Assembly: GCF_902491285.1 (NCBI RefSeq)
Contig: NZ_CABUHK010000053.1
Coordinates: forward strand, 1 to 40,866
Length of the DNA: 40,866 bases
Direction of reading: 5' to 3'
Source: an uncultured Bacteroides sp.
Lineage (GTDB): Bacteria; Bacteroidota; Bacteroidia; Bacteroidales; Bacteroidaceae
In this document: piece after piece, positions 17,568 through 26,492 of the stretch
Position numbering within the stretch: the stretch's first letter is position 1
Layout of the letters: the number at the start of each line of letters is the position of its first letter
The notes under the pieces: model-generated
What the model was told of the DNA's origin: nothing
The model's database searches: none
What the model saw: only the letters and a program-made list of their open reading frames with translations
Program-made: the position numbers and the translations under genes

Positions 17568-20500
17568 ATGAAAACAAAACATATCTTTCTAACCTGCGCC
17601 TTCATCCTCTGCCTTTCCGCCTGTCAGGACGAAGAAATAATGCCTGCTCCCGCAGATATTCCTCTGTCGAGAGCCATTGCAGCCACTTCTACTTCCACAT
17701 CCGTCCTCACCACTGCCAATGGTGGCCTGACGTGGACAGCCAGCCGAAGGGTTCCTCTAGTAGGTGAAGGACGTATCGTAGACGATATGTCGAACGCTTT
17801 GATAGAAGTACTCAATAATAATCAGGGTATCGCCAATATGCTCGATACCGATCTGACCAACTCCGCCTCATTCAGTGGCGTGGCAACCGCCAACCTGATA
17901 GGCAACCAAATAGCTTCCGTCCGTGACGTCAACCGCACCTATGCCGGTGGACAAGCTGCCGGATTTGTCTACTTGCTGGATAATTCCTCTTTACTCACAC
18001 TTGATGTCCTGAAAGGTTTCTATCTGAAGACTTACCTCAAAGGTGTGGAACAGGAAATGAAAGGCAGCGACTCACAAGTAGTGGAAACGTTACAACTCAA
18101 CCTTATCGGTGCTGCCAACAATGGCGGTCAACAGGCTCTTTCTATTACCACCTCATTCAGCAAGCCCTTTGACGAAATCAAAATAGGTATGTACGGTATC
18201 TCCGCGACTGTACTAAATGCCCTGAAACTATACTACGCCTTTGTAGGCGACACCCCCATACAACCCGCCGTAACCGGAAACGCTTACTATACAAACGGCG
18301 TAGCGGTACATACCAACTCTATCCTGGAATTGACTTGGACCACTGTCCCCAATAGCGGCGAATTAATAGACGCCAACCTGAGCAACGGTCCCTCTTTCAG
18401 CCTGATAGGCTCATTACTACAACCCCGTGCCACGATCAATTTCAAACAAGTAATCCCCATAGAAGCCGAAGTCGGATTCAATCTTTCCAACCTCGGACTT
18501 GCCAATATCAGCCTGTTGGGTACAACTACATTAACCACCTACGATGCTAATGACACACAACAGGAACAGGTTTCTATCAGCAACCTCCTCGGCATTTCCG
18601 CTATTATAGGTGGCGGCACACAAGTCAGTATGGTGTTAAAGAAACCCTGTACACAGGTCAAAATACAATTTTCCGGAATAAATGTCAACCTGGGAACTAC
18701 GACTATCAATTACGCCTTTGTACGTGATGCGTCAATAGTAGACCCATCGAGCTTTTTCTCACTAAGTAACGCCACGATTACAGGCAATTCTTACCAGTTA
18801 GTACCCCCTGCCACCGGAAGCGTGAACTACACCGTCACCAGCTACCCTTCAGGAGCTACTCCTGTCGTTAGCAACAATAAAATAACGGGTATGACCGTCA
18901 ACGGCAGCTACCAGGTGACAGGAACCTACACCGCAGCCAACGGCACTGTTTACACACAGACCGCTACGATAACCCGCAATGCTGTTTCCAACGGCTCTGC
19001 TTCCTGCAATACAATGATAACCGGCATCAGCAACGGAGCTACCGTCTATGCCCCTTCCGGCGGCGGATGTCTGCTATGCGTAGGTGAAGGCACTAATTTT
19101 ACGGGAAAAAGCAACCTCATCGACAACAATCCCGATAACTATATCACCTATTATAATGTAGCAAGTATTGCCGCCAATACCTCCATTGTAGGTATTCGGA
19201 CAGCAGCCACTACCCCTGTCAATACTTCGAAAGCGCAAATCCGTACAGGATTTGTTATCCAGACTTCTTCGAAGCTGCTCAGTGCTAACGTGCTTAAATA
19301 TCTTATCATACGTCTGTATCGGAATGGTGTGAAGATATTCGAAAGTACCGCAGACAACAATAATGCCATCTCCGCGGGACTGATAGGTGACAGTGGCAAT
19401 AAAGTGCGTGTCGGTGTCACCACCAATCTGGAATTCGATGCCATCGAACTTTGGACGGGTGGCATACTCAACCTCAATCTGAATGCTTTCCGCATTTACT
19501 ATGCTTATTGGGAAAACGTGAGCGACAACTGTTACAACAGTAGCATAGCCAATGCCTGTCTTCAACTTATGACACCTTCCACATATGGAGCAAGCATCAA
19601 CTACGCTGCCACCGGAAGTCCGGGAGTAGCCCATATAGGAACTTCCCTTAATAATTTAGGCAACCTGATAGATGCCGACGAAAACACTTATTCCACCATT
19701 ACCACTACCAATGCACTGGGAGCAGTCACCGTAGCAGTGAAGTTCAATCGGATACAGCAGAAACAACCTGTAGGCTTTATCGTGGCAGATCCTGCCGGAA
19801 TAGCCGGAGCCGACCTGATAAACTGGACTACACTCTCCGTCTATAATGCAGGCGTACTGGTGGGACAGACCGGAACAGGTGGCGTATTGGGACTGGATGT
19901 AATCGGAACAAACAGTAGGCAGTACATGGAAGCAACTCCTTCTTCCGCCCCTTTCGATGAAGTACGGATAACCTTTTCCGGAGTTGTCAATGCACTGAAA
20001 ACAATTCAACTGGGAGGAGTTTATACTCGCCAGGACAGCAACGGTGACGGCATTCCTGACTGTGCCGAAGTGACTCCCGGACAGGACGAGACGATTGATT
20101 TTCTCGGTGTCACCGCACATCTCTGTCAAGGCAGCCCCATCGTCCTGCAAGTGAAGGGTGGAACGAATGGCAATAATTACTTGCTGCGTTTCTACAACGT
20201 CGTTAAGAATAACGAAGTTACTGATAAAACGGTGGCCCTCACTAATCAGACCTTTACCATCACCAATATGCCCGCAGGGGATTATTATATCTCCATCTAT
20301 GATGCCGGCGGCACGAAGCTATATTACAACGGCATCCATTCCACCGTCCACCCGCTGCGCACCACCTGGAAAACCAATGCCGGCACTTCCAACTGGAACA
20401 CGTGGGGTAACTGGAGTGACGGGAGTCCCTGGCAATGTACGGACGTCATTATCCCGTCCGGTGCGGCCCTCTATCCCGTACTCGTGCAAGGAGACGCCAA

Positions 20501-21833
20501 CTATTGCAACAATCTCCACTTCGCCCCGAACGCAGAAATAGTAAATACTCACTATCTCACCTATTCGCAGGCATGGGCGGAAATGGCGCTGCAATCCGGA
20601 TGCTACTATATGCTGTCCGCCCCGTTGAAAGCGACTTTCACAGGAGATATGTTTATCCCTGCTTCCATGAGCGGAACACAGAACAACGACTTCTTCGTGA
20701 CTCTGAACGAAACGACTTCCCCGGAAAACCGTTTCAGCCCCCGTATCTACCAACGCCTTTGGAGTCATGACGCCCCCGGACAGAAGATTAGTGGCGGAAC
20801 GCTGACTCCTGTCACCGTCACTCCGGACAAGACCAACTGGACACCGCCTTTCAACGCGTTGAACCAAGCCTACACCGTAGGCATGGGATTTTCCTTATTG
20901 GCAGACAAAGAATCGGTATCGGGCAACACGCTCACATTCCGTTTCCCCAAAGCGCACACACATTATACCTATTATAATATGTCGGGACAAGGAACTTCGT
21001 ATAGCGAAAACCTGACACGGACGCTTCCCGGACGCTTTATCTACGAGAACAGTAGCGGAACGGTTACATTCCCTTATACCGTGAACGCCACGAACAAAGC
21101 CGCCGGAACGAGCTTCCTCATCGGAAATCCCTTTATGACGCATATACGCATCGACCGTTTTATGACAGACAATCCTAGCGTGACATCCATCAAAGTATAT
21201 GACGGCAATAGCAACAACTCCGTCATCAAAGTAGACGGACAGCTATTGACGAACGGCAGTAATTTTCAGTATATCGCGCCGATGCAATCCTTCTTTGTCA
21301 CTGTCAGCCTGCCCGCTACCGGTCTTTCGGTGAAGTTCACCGAAGCCGCCCTGACGCAGGCTCCAGGCTCGGGCGGATTGATGCGTAGCACCCGTGCCAT
21401 GTCTTTGTCCGGTAGCACCTCTGCTTCACGGCCTACTCTGTTACTCTCGGCAACAGCCGGGAATATCACTTCCGGTTGTCTGATACGCCTGTCCTCTTCC
21501 GCCCGCGACGGTTTTCGTGCAGGCGAAGATTCCGAGCTGTTGATGGATAACGAGGTTTCTCCAATCATTGCCGTGTTCAGTATTTCCGATGAGAAAGCAC
21601 TTGATATCCAGCAACTCAATAATGCCGTTCAGATTCCTTTGGGATTCAGTCTGCGCAATCCTGCACGGGTTACGTTAAAACTTTCCCACGACAGTGGAAA
21701 TGCCTGGAAGAACTGGTCGCTCATGGATACGCAGACAGGAAAACGTACTTCATTATCTGCCTCGGAAACGACACTGGATTTAGGAATACTATCTACGCAC
21801 GTAGGAAGATTTTATCTAATGAAGAATCAATAA
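17568..21833 (+). CDS. Giant multidomain surface lipoprotein adhesin of the pilus locus
   Basis: This protein has 1421 residues and a lipobox L-S-A-C (Cys19) followed by QDEE, a strong match to the acidic surface-export signal. Four diverged ~160-residue modules are visible. Each opens with a LID-type motif (MLDTDLTN at 91, ELIDANLSN at 265, NLIDNNPDN at 516, NLIDADENT at 699), has a central GF-strand, and ends with a strand like FDEIKI (~200, 362, 622, 796) followed by a Tyr-rich strand (YYAF, NYAF, YYAY). The pattern resembles discoidin or carbohydrate-binding beta-sandwiches. An Ig-like spacer lies at ~405-475. DSNGDGIPDCAE at 823-834 resembles a Ca2+-binding type 3 repeat. Next come another Ig-like segment and a WxxWxNWSDGSPW module. 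The C-terminal domain ends in VGRFYLMKNQ. It is probably the pilus tip or an accessory adhesin. Confidence 0.75.
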   Translation: MKTKHIFLTCAFILCLSACQDEEIMPAPADIPLSRAIAATSTSTSVLTTANGGLTWTASRRVPLVGEGRIVDDMSNALIEVLNNNQGIANMLDTDLTNSASFSGVATANLIGNQIASVRDVNRTYAGGQAAGFVYLLDNSSLLTLDVLKGFYLKTYLKGVEQEMKGSDSQVVETLQLNLIGAANNGGQQALSITTSFSKPFDEIKIGMYGISATVLNALKLYYAFVGDTPIQPAVTGNAYYTNGVAVHTNSILELTWTTVPNSGELIDANLSNGPSFSLIGSLLQPRATINFKQVIPIEAEVGFNLSNLGLANISLLGTTTLTTYDANDTQQEQVSISNLLGISAIIGGGTQVSMVLKKPCTQVKIQFSGINVNLGTTTINYAFVRDASIVDPSSFFSLSNATITGNSYQLVPPATGSVNYTVTSYPSGATPVVSNNKITGMTVNGSYQVTGTYTAANGTVYTQTATITRNAVSNGSASCNTMITGISNGATVYAPSGGGCLLCVGEGTNFTGKSNLIDNNPDNYITYYNVASIAANTSIVGIRTAATTPVNTSKAQIRTGFVIQTSSKLLSANVLKYLIIRLYRNGVKIFESTADNNNAISAGLIGDSGNKVRVGVTTNLEFDAIELWTGGILNLNLNAFRIYYAYWENVSDNCYNSSIANACLQLMTPSTYGASINYAATGSPGVAHIGTSLNNLGNLIDADENTYSTITTTNALGAVTVAVKFNRIQQKQPVGFIVADPAGIAGADLINWTTLSVYNAGVLVGQTGTGGVLGLDVIGTNSRQYMEATPSSAPFDEVRITFSGVVNALKTIQLGGVYTRQDSNGDGIPDCAEVTPGQDETIDFLGVTAHLCQGSPIVLQVKGGTNGNNYLLRFYNVVKNNEVTDKTVALTNQTFTITNMPAGDYYISIYDAGGTKLYYNGIHSTVHPLRTTWKTNAGTSNWNTWGNWSDGSPWQCTDVIIPSGAALYPVLVQGDANYCNNLHFAPNAEIVNTHYLTYSQAWAEMALQSGCYYMLSAPLKATFTGDMFIPASMSGTQNNDFFVTLNETTSPENRFSPRIYQRLWSHDAPGQKISGGTLTPVTVTPDKTNWTPPFNALNQAYTVGMGFSLLADKESVSGNTLTFRFPKAHTHYTYYNMSGQGTSYSENLTRTLPGRFIYENSSGTVTFPYTVNATNKAAGTSFLIGNPFMTHIRIDRFMTDNPSVTSIKVYDGNSNNSVIKVDGQLLTNGSNFQYIAPMQSFFVTVSLPATGLSVKFTEAALTQAPGSGGLMRSTRAMSLSGSTSASRPTLLLSATAGNITSGCLIRLSSSARDGFRAGEDSELLMDNEVSPIIAVFSISDEKALDIQQLNNAVQIPLGFSLRNPARVTLKLSHDSGNAWKNWSLMDTQTGKRTSLSASETTLDLGILSTHVGRFYLMKNQ

Positions 21834-21863
21834 TAAAGAATCATACCTGAAAAATATAGCATT

Positions 21864-23033
21864 ATGAAACGGAATCATATAGGAAGAAAGTGGGCGTTCT
21901 TGCTGTCGGCGGTGCTGATAACCGCTTGCCAGCAAGGAGAAGAGATAGAAGAACTGGTGGAACCTGTGCCTCAGGAGAAAGCAGGTGAAGTCATTCTTAA
22001 CTTCACTGTAGCAGGCGAGTTGTCAGTAAGTGCTGATCCGGCGAGTACCCGTACCGAACTGCCCGGTTCGGGCAATATTCAGCATGCGACGTCCGTCCAG
22101 CTCTATATTTTCAATGGAACGGGTAACGATGCCGTTTGCATAGCATCCGAAGATGTCGGCTGGTCTGACTACTTCGGTAATGTGCCGCCCACAGTGACTG
22201 CTACCATGAAATATCATGTAAAGTATGAAGGACTTGTGAAGGATACCCCTTACACTTTTCTTGCTGTCGGAATGGATGCGTCTTCCCGCACTACTTATGG
22301 ATTCCCCAATGCCATCCAAGTAAATACTACCACGCTAGGCAATGCCATCGCCACCCTGTCCGGCTCGGAAACAACCACTTGGAGCAATATACGTACTTCC
22401 GAACTTTTTGCCGGAGCCACCATATTGACTCCCGGCAACTATGGTACACAAGGTAATGTAGATCTTTGGCGACGAGTAGCGGGTGTAATGGGCTGGTTCA
22501 CAAATGTTCCCACTCTTATTGGTACTACTACCGTAACCGCCATACGTATCACTCTCTATACTCAACAAAACAAAAGTGTCCCATTACTGCAACGCAGTCA
22601 AACCCCAGTATTCAAGGATTACATAGCCAGCCCCCTTTCTGCTTCCACCGGCGGACGAATATTGGTGCAAATCCCTGTACCCACAGGCACATTACCTGTC
22701 GCCACGCTATCCAAAGGCGCTTATGTACTGCCAATTCCTGCTCCCGCCGCAGTGAACGACAATGATTACACGTTGAAAGTGGAAATTATAAACGCTGCCG
22801 GAAATACATTACGTTCGGCACGTGTCACTCTCTCCGACAGCGATGATACAAATTCTTCTACCGGAAACGGCACGGGAATTATCGACCCGCAAGGCGTTTA
22901 CCGCTTTCCTATCATTGCCAATCATTTTTATGGAATAGGTACACCGCTTGCTCCTATTAATCTGGGAACAATAGGAACAAGAACCGGAATACGGGCAAAG
23001 GTGATGACAGAATGGGAGGACACCTTCTTTTAA
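21864..23033 (+). CDS. Second FimA/Mfa1-like pilin (minor subunit)
   Basis: This 389-residue lipoprotein pilin has the lipobox I-T-A-C with Cys22. It parallels the major pilin: a candidate Arg processing site (S-T-R-T-E, Arg63) precedes the first core strand TSVQLYIFNG, and the later landmarks RTSELFAGATIL and VDLWRRVAGVMGWFTNVPT correspond to SELFAGKNTF and VELRRHVAGLLGYF. It ends in RAKVMTEWEDTFF, so it lacks the W-x-x-I-Y-N-L tail of the other pilus proteins. The different C-terminus suggests a specialised, possibly terminal, position. It starts 30 bp after the adhesin and is the last gene of the operon, convergent with purT. Confidence 0.78.
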   Translation: MKRNHIGRKWAFLLSAVLITACQQGEEIEELVEPVPQEKAGEVILNFTVAGELSVSADPASTRTELPGSGNIQHATSVQLYIFNGTGNDAVCIASEDVGWSDYFGNVPPTVTATMKYHVKYEGLVKDTPYTFLAVGMDASSRTTYGFPNAIQVNTTTLGNAIATLSGSETTTWSNIRTSELFAGATILTPGNYGTQGNVDLWRRVAGVMGWFTNVPTLIGTTTVTAIRITLYTQQNKSVPLLQRSQTPVFKDYIASPLSASTGGRILVQIPVPTGTLPVATLSKGAYVLPIPAPAAVNDNDYTLKVEIINAAGNTLRSARVTLSDSDDTNSSTGNGTGIIDPQGVYRFPIIANHFYGIGTPLAPINLGTIGTRTGIRAKVMTEWEDTFF

Positions 23034-23086
23034 TGTGATTTCCTTAATATCACATCTTGTAACAGATTCCGAGTTATGTATAATTT

Positions 23087-24256
23087 TTAAAACACTTCTA
23101 CCTTTTCAGCGATTTTCTTGGCCTTATCACGCAACACGTCGAGGTCGGAATTCAACGGAGCATAGCAGAGCACTACCCCCATACGGCGGTTGACACGGGT
23201 AAACGGTTTGCCGAATATACGGAGATAGGTATCCTCTTCCTTTGTCACCTCTTCCAGTCCACGATATTGGGGACGTTCCTGGCTGGCAATCGGAGAAAGA
23301 ATAACGGCACTTGCCCCTATCCGCTCCTGCTTGATGCCGGGAATAGGCAGACCCAGTACGGCACGGAGATGAAGCTCAAATTCGTTCAGGTTTTGTGTTC
23401 CTGCCAGTGTCACCATGCCCGTATCATGCGGACGTGGAGAAAGTTCGGAGAAATAAACTCCGTTTTCGTGACTCAAGAAAAATTCCACACCCCACAATCC
23501 TGCACCTGTCAGGGCACGGGTTACTTTTTCAGCCATCTCTTCCGCTTCTTTCAGGTGAGCGGGGTCGATATGTGCGGGTTGGAAACTTTCACGGTAATCG
23601 CCACCCTTCTGTACATGTCCGATAGGCGGGCAGAACAAGGTAGGACCGTTCTTCTGGGTGACAGTCAGCAAAGTGATCTCACTGTCGAACTTGATAAATT
23701 CTTCGATGATAAGCTCACGGATATCACCACGGCTACCACTGCATCCATATTCCCAGGCATGTTCGAGCTCATCGGCACTCTTTACGAGGGACTGTCCTTT
23801 GCCGGATGAGGACATTAAAGGTTTTACCACACAAGGAAAACCGATTTTAGCGGCAGCCTCTTTCAGTTCTTCCAGTGATTTGGCATAGAAATATTTCGCT
23901 GTCTTCAGTCCGAGTTCTTTGGCAGCAAGGTCGCGAATAGCCTTACGGTTCATCGTGAAGTTGACGGCACGGGCACTAGGCACTACCTGGATTCCTTCTT
24001 TCTCGAAGTCGTACAGACGTTCTGTGCGGATTGCCTCAATTTCCGGCACGATAATATCCGGCTGATGTTTCTTTACGACACGTTCCAGTTCTTCACCATC
24101 CAGCATGTCGAATACTTCAAATTCATCGGCTACTTGCATAGCCGGAGCTCCTGCATAAGAGTCACAGGCAATGATATGCTGACCTTTACGTTGAGCTGAG
24201 ATTACAAACTCCTTTCCAAGTTCTCCAGAACCGAGTAACAGTATTTTCTTCATCAT
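23087..24256 (-). CDS. purT: Formate-dependent phosphoribosylglycinamide formyltransferase
   Basis: PurT is an ATP-grasp enzyme (389 residues) that converts GAR, formate and ATP into FGAR, the third step of de novo purine synthesis, without needing formyl-tetrahydrofolate. The N-terminal motif [12 protein letters not shown] and the segments [15 protein letters not shown] and [16 protein letters not shown] are characteristic. The ATP-grasp core has [17 protein letters not shown], and [10 protein letters not shown] then [15 protein letters not shown] contribute Mg-ATP ligands. It carries its own -7 box at 24281-24288, so it is at least partly independent of the upstream deacylase gene. Confidence 0.96.
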   Translation of the reverse strand: MMKKILLLGSGELGKEFVISAQRKGQHIIACDSYAGAPAMQVADEFEVFDMLDGEELERVVKKHQPDIIVPEIEAIRTERLYDFEKEGIQVVPSARAVNFTMNRKAIRDLAAKELGLKTAKYFYAKSLEELKEAAAKIGFPCVVKPLMSSSGKGQSLVKSADELEHAWEYGCSGSRGDIRELIIEEFIKFDSEITLLTVTQKNGPTLFCPPIGHVQKGGDYRESFQPAHIDPAHLKEAEEMAEKVTRALTGAGLWGVEFFLSHENGVYFSELSPRPHDTGMVTLAGTQNLNEFELHLRAVLGLPIPGIKQERIGASAVILSPIASQERPQYRGLEEVTKEEDTYLRIFGKPFTRVNRRMGVVLCYAPLNSDLDVLRDKAKKIAEKVEVF

Positions 24257-24280
24257 TTTGAGTGTTTTATATTAGTGACG

Positions 24281-24288
24281 CAAAATTA
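24281..24288 (-). promoter_or_regulatory. Bacteroides -7 element (TAATTTTG) for purT
   Basis: The minus strand reads TAATTTTG followed by C, a full match to TAnnTTTG. It lies 25-32 bp upstream of ATG 24256. A -33 element is not clear. Confidence 0.5.
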
Positions 24289-24315
24289 GTATATTTCGAT
24301 GAAATACGGCTTTTT

Positions 24316-25710
24316 TTAGTGACGTACTTTCGGATATTTATTGTGAAAACGGAAACCGAGTCCGAGCATCAGGTAATTAGGGGTCTGAAAATTCTGAAGA
24401 TTGTAGCCGATGTGAAGGAAAGAACTTCGGGTGATGTTCATCTTCAAGGCAACCACCTGATATAGCCCCCGTAAATCGCCGCGACCCAATACGTTCGAAC
24501 CAAGACCGACACCAATAGTGAAATAAGGCATCACGTATTCCGCACGTCCCGAAACGCCCAAAGCCAACTGGTGTTGGATTCCCGGTCTGCAGAAACGGCG
24601 TGAACCGTTGCTATCTCCGTATTCTGAAATGACATCTTCGATGTATACATTGGCACTACCGTCATAAACCCCGTCCAACGAAACTCCAAAACGAAATTTA
24701 TAGCTGAGATTGTACATCGGAGCAAAGTTGAATCCCGCCACAGGATAACTGCCGGGAGAAGCGATCTGTTTCCCACTGTCTACATATACGCCTTTCCGGC
24801 GCCATGAACCGAACATGACAAGGTCATAACTGATGTGACGCGGGAAACGGGGAATAAGCGGAGTCACCAAAGATTTAGCCAAATCCGATTCTTCACGGTT
24901 GAAGTTGTAGACCAGTCCGATTTTAGCTCCGGTAGTATTCACTCCCGCATTGGGGAACTTCGTGTTTCCGTTGGAGAAATGCGTAAAGTCTCCACCGATA
25001 ATCAGGTCGAAATTGCGGGAGAATGCCCAATTCAGATAAATACCTGCATTGAGGTAGGCATTCATACGGGAACCGACGGCCCCGTTGTAGGAATTATAAT
25101 CATTATCGTACGGTTGCCATCCGGTTGAGATGCCGAAGTTCCATTCGTAATTGAGCGAAAGACGCGGGTTGAAACGGGCGATACGGGCTCCTTGAAACAG
25201 ATAGAAAGTGACAGGGTCACCAAGTTGTTTCTTGTCGCCAAAAGTGGTGAGAGCCAGACCGAATCCTTGATATGCACCGCCATAGATACGGTCGGCACAA
25301 GTATTGGGACGGAATTTGAATGAATATTTCAGATGGGCGGCAAAAGACGTCTGAATCGGTTTCCACCGTTCGTTCTCTCCACGCAGGAAAGGATTGGTGG
25401 GAAATACGTATTGCGGGCGTGCCTCTATTCCCAAACGATGGATGAAACGATGGGGAGTGTAGGTCGAAACAGTATCAAATCCATATTCACCGTACTCCGG
25501 GAAATAGCCCTGCCGGAGTTCCCGGATTTCCTCCTGCAACTTCCGGACTTCCTGACGAAGCTCACGAACATCATGTTGAAGTTGCTTCACGTTCTGCCGG
25601 ACATCTTCCAATGTATCTTGTCGTACCTCCTGTGCATATAAGAAAGTCCGCGGAAAGAGTAATAACGAATAGAAGGCAATGACTTTCCATCTTGATACTT
25701 TTAATCTCAT
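24316..25710 (-). CDS. PagL-like lipid A deacylase / acyloxyacyl hydrolase family outer-membrane barrel
   Basis: This is a predicted outer-membrane enzyme of 464 residues that removes an acyl chain from lipid A. A signal peptide ends near residue 26 (FLYA). Residues ~28-67 form a heptad-patterned, Arg/Glu-rich coiled coil (VKQLQHDVRELRQEVRKLQE). The remainder is a beta-barrel with alternating aromatic strands. The PagL catalytic H-x-S is visible as His244-Phe-Ser246 in DFTHFSNGNTKFPN, preceded by NFDLIIGG. It is more than twice the length of proteobacterial PagL, with extra strands and the periplasmic coiled coil. It lies 32 bp after the acetyltransferase gene and is probably co-transcribed with it. 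Confidence 0.72.
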   Translation of the reverse strand: MRLKVSRWKVIAFYSLLLFPRTFLYAQEVRQDTLEDVRQNVKQLQHDVRELRQEVRKLQEEIRELRQGYFPEYGEYGFDTVSTYTPHRFIHRLGIEARPQYVFPTNPFLRGENERWKPIQTSFAAHLKYSFKFRPNTCADRIYGGAYQGFGLALTTFGDKKQLGDPVTFYLFQGARIARFNPRLSLNYEWNFGISTGWQPYDNDYNSYNGAVGSRMNAYLNAGIYLNWAFSRNFDLIIGGDFTHFSNGNTKFPNAGVNTTGAKIGLVYNFNREESDLAKSLVTPLIPRFPRHISYDLVMFGSWRRKGVYVDSGKQIASPGSYPVAGFNFAPMYNLSYKFRFGVSLDGVYDGSANVYIEDVISEYGDSNGSRRFCRPGIQHQLALGVSGRAEYVMPYFTIGVGLGSNVLGRGDLRGLYQVVALKMNITRSSFLHIGYNLQNFQTPNYLMLGLGFRFHNKYPKVRH

Positions 25711-25742
25711 ATAAGTCTAGTTTGTCTTTTTTAGAACGAAGT

Positions 25743-26366
25743 TTATAAATCGAGGATTTCAATAAACTTGGCGACATGATAACCATCCATCAATCCATGA
25801 TGGCAAGTGACGGAAACGGGCATCATCAACTTCTCTCCTTCGTGGAAGTACTTTCCGGTAGAGATTTTGGGGACACTATCTCCCGAATGCATATTGGTGG
25901 GGTGCTTCATATCTGTGAAAGTGAGCCACGGAACAGCCGAGTAGTGGATGGCGTTGGGATGGAATGTCCCCCCTTTATTCAGTCCGGTAGTAGCTTGCAG
26001 GCGTTCCATTTCAGTTTTCGCTTTACGGATAAAGACGAGTTCGTCCGGGTCATATTCAAAAGCAGCAAAAGAAAACGTATGGTCGGCACGACCTACGGTG
26101 GCTTCGGGCAGAAGGCTGTCATAACACACTACCCTGTCACCTTCGATACGGTAGCGGAATTCTTCGACTTTGGCGGCAGCCGTGATAATCCGGTGCAAGA
26201 CCAAGAGGGAGAAAGATATGCCTTTGTCTTTGGCTTCCCGATAAGCACGAGTACAATCTACATTGACCGTCACTCCGAAAAACGGGTCGTCAAAAGCACT
26301 GAAGTGCTCGAAATGTTCTTTTCTGTTCCAAGTAGCAATATCAATGACTTTCTCAATCTGATTCAT
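25743..26366 (-). CDS. Chloramphenicol acetyltransferase-family (CAT-like) protein
   Basis: This 207-residue acetyl-CoA-dependent O-acetyltransferase of the trimeric CAT fold has the catalytic motif CHHGLMDGYHVAKF at residues 188-201, which matches HHxxxDG. The substrate-side motif HYSAVPWLTF at 141-150 corresponds to the CAT S-A-x-P-W. The start is ATG 26366 (MNQIEKVIDI). An in-frame ATG at 26426 lies within the hairpin upstream and is rejected. Chromosomal CAT-like proteins in gut Bacteroidetes need not confer drug resistance; the natural acceptor is unknown. It follows a hairpin by ~27 nt and so may be expressed by read-through from the DUF4301 gene. Confidence 0.85.
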   Translation of the reverse strand: MNQIEKVIDIATWNRKEHFEHFSAFDDPFFGVTVNVDCTRAYREAKDKGISFSLLVLHRIITAAAKVEEFRYRIEGDRVVCYDSLLPEATVGRADHTFSFAAFEYDPDELVFIRKAKTEMERLQATTGLNKGGTFHPNAIHYSAVPWLTFTDMKHPTNMHSGDSVPKISTGKYFHEGEKLMMPVSVTCHHGLMDGYHVAKFIEILDL

Positions 26367-26388
26367 TCTAAACACTCTTTTTTTTAAT

Positions 26389-26430
26389 AAAACCGGTTGC
26401 TTGCGGACATACGTCCGCTCACGCAACCGG
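26389..26430 (-). terminator. Intrinsic terminator or attenuator between DUF4301 and CAT-like genes
   Basis: Outer arms CCGGTTGC (26393-26400) and GCAACCGG (26423-26430) pair perfectly. Inner arms GCGGAC (26403-26408) and GTCCGC (26413-26418) pair perfectly around a 4-nt loop. On the minus strand the structure is followed by TTTTATT. The T-run is short, so partial read-through into the CAT-like gene is plausible. Confidence 0.65.
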
Positions 26431-26492
26431 AATGTTAGTTTGTGGAAAACGACCGCTCAATTTTCCCTCATCGGACAGTCGCACTTTTTTCT

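Noticed and set aside
15305..23033. Mobile or phase-variable pilus island
   Set aside because: No flanking direct repeats, integrase, IS or invertible promoter repeats were found. The 15124-15141 inverted repeat is too short and lacks a partner on the other side of the promoter.
23034..23054. Terminator between the pilus operon and purT
   Set aside because: TGTGAT and ATCACA give a 6-bp stem with a 9-nt loop, but no clear T-run follows. The evidence is too weak to list.
25743..26366. Acquired chloramphenicol resistance gene
   Set aside because: The CAT catalytic motifs are clear, but there is no mobile element, repeat or resistance neighbour. It looks like a resident CAT-like acetyltransferase of unknown substrate.
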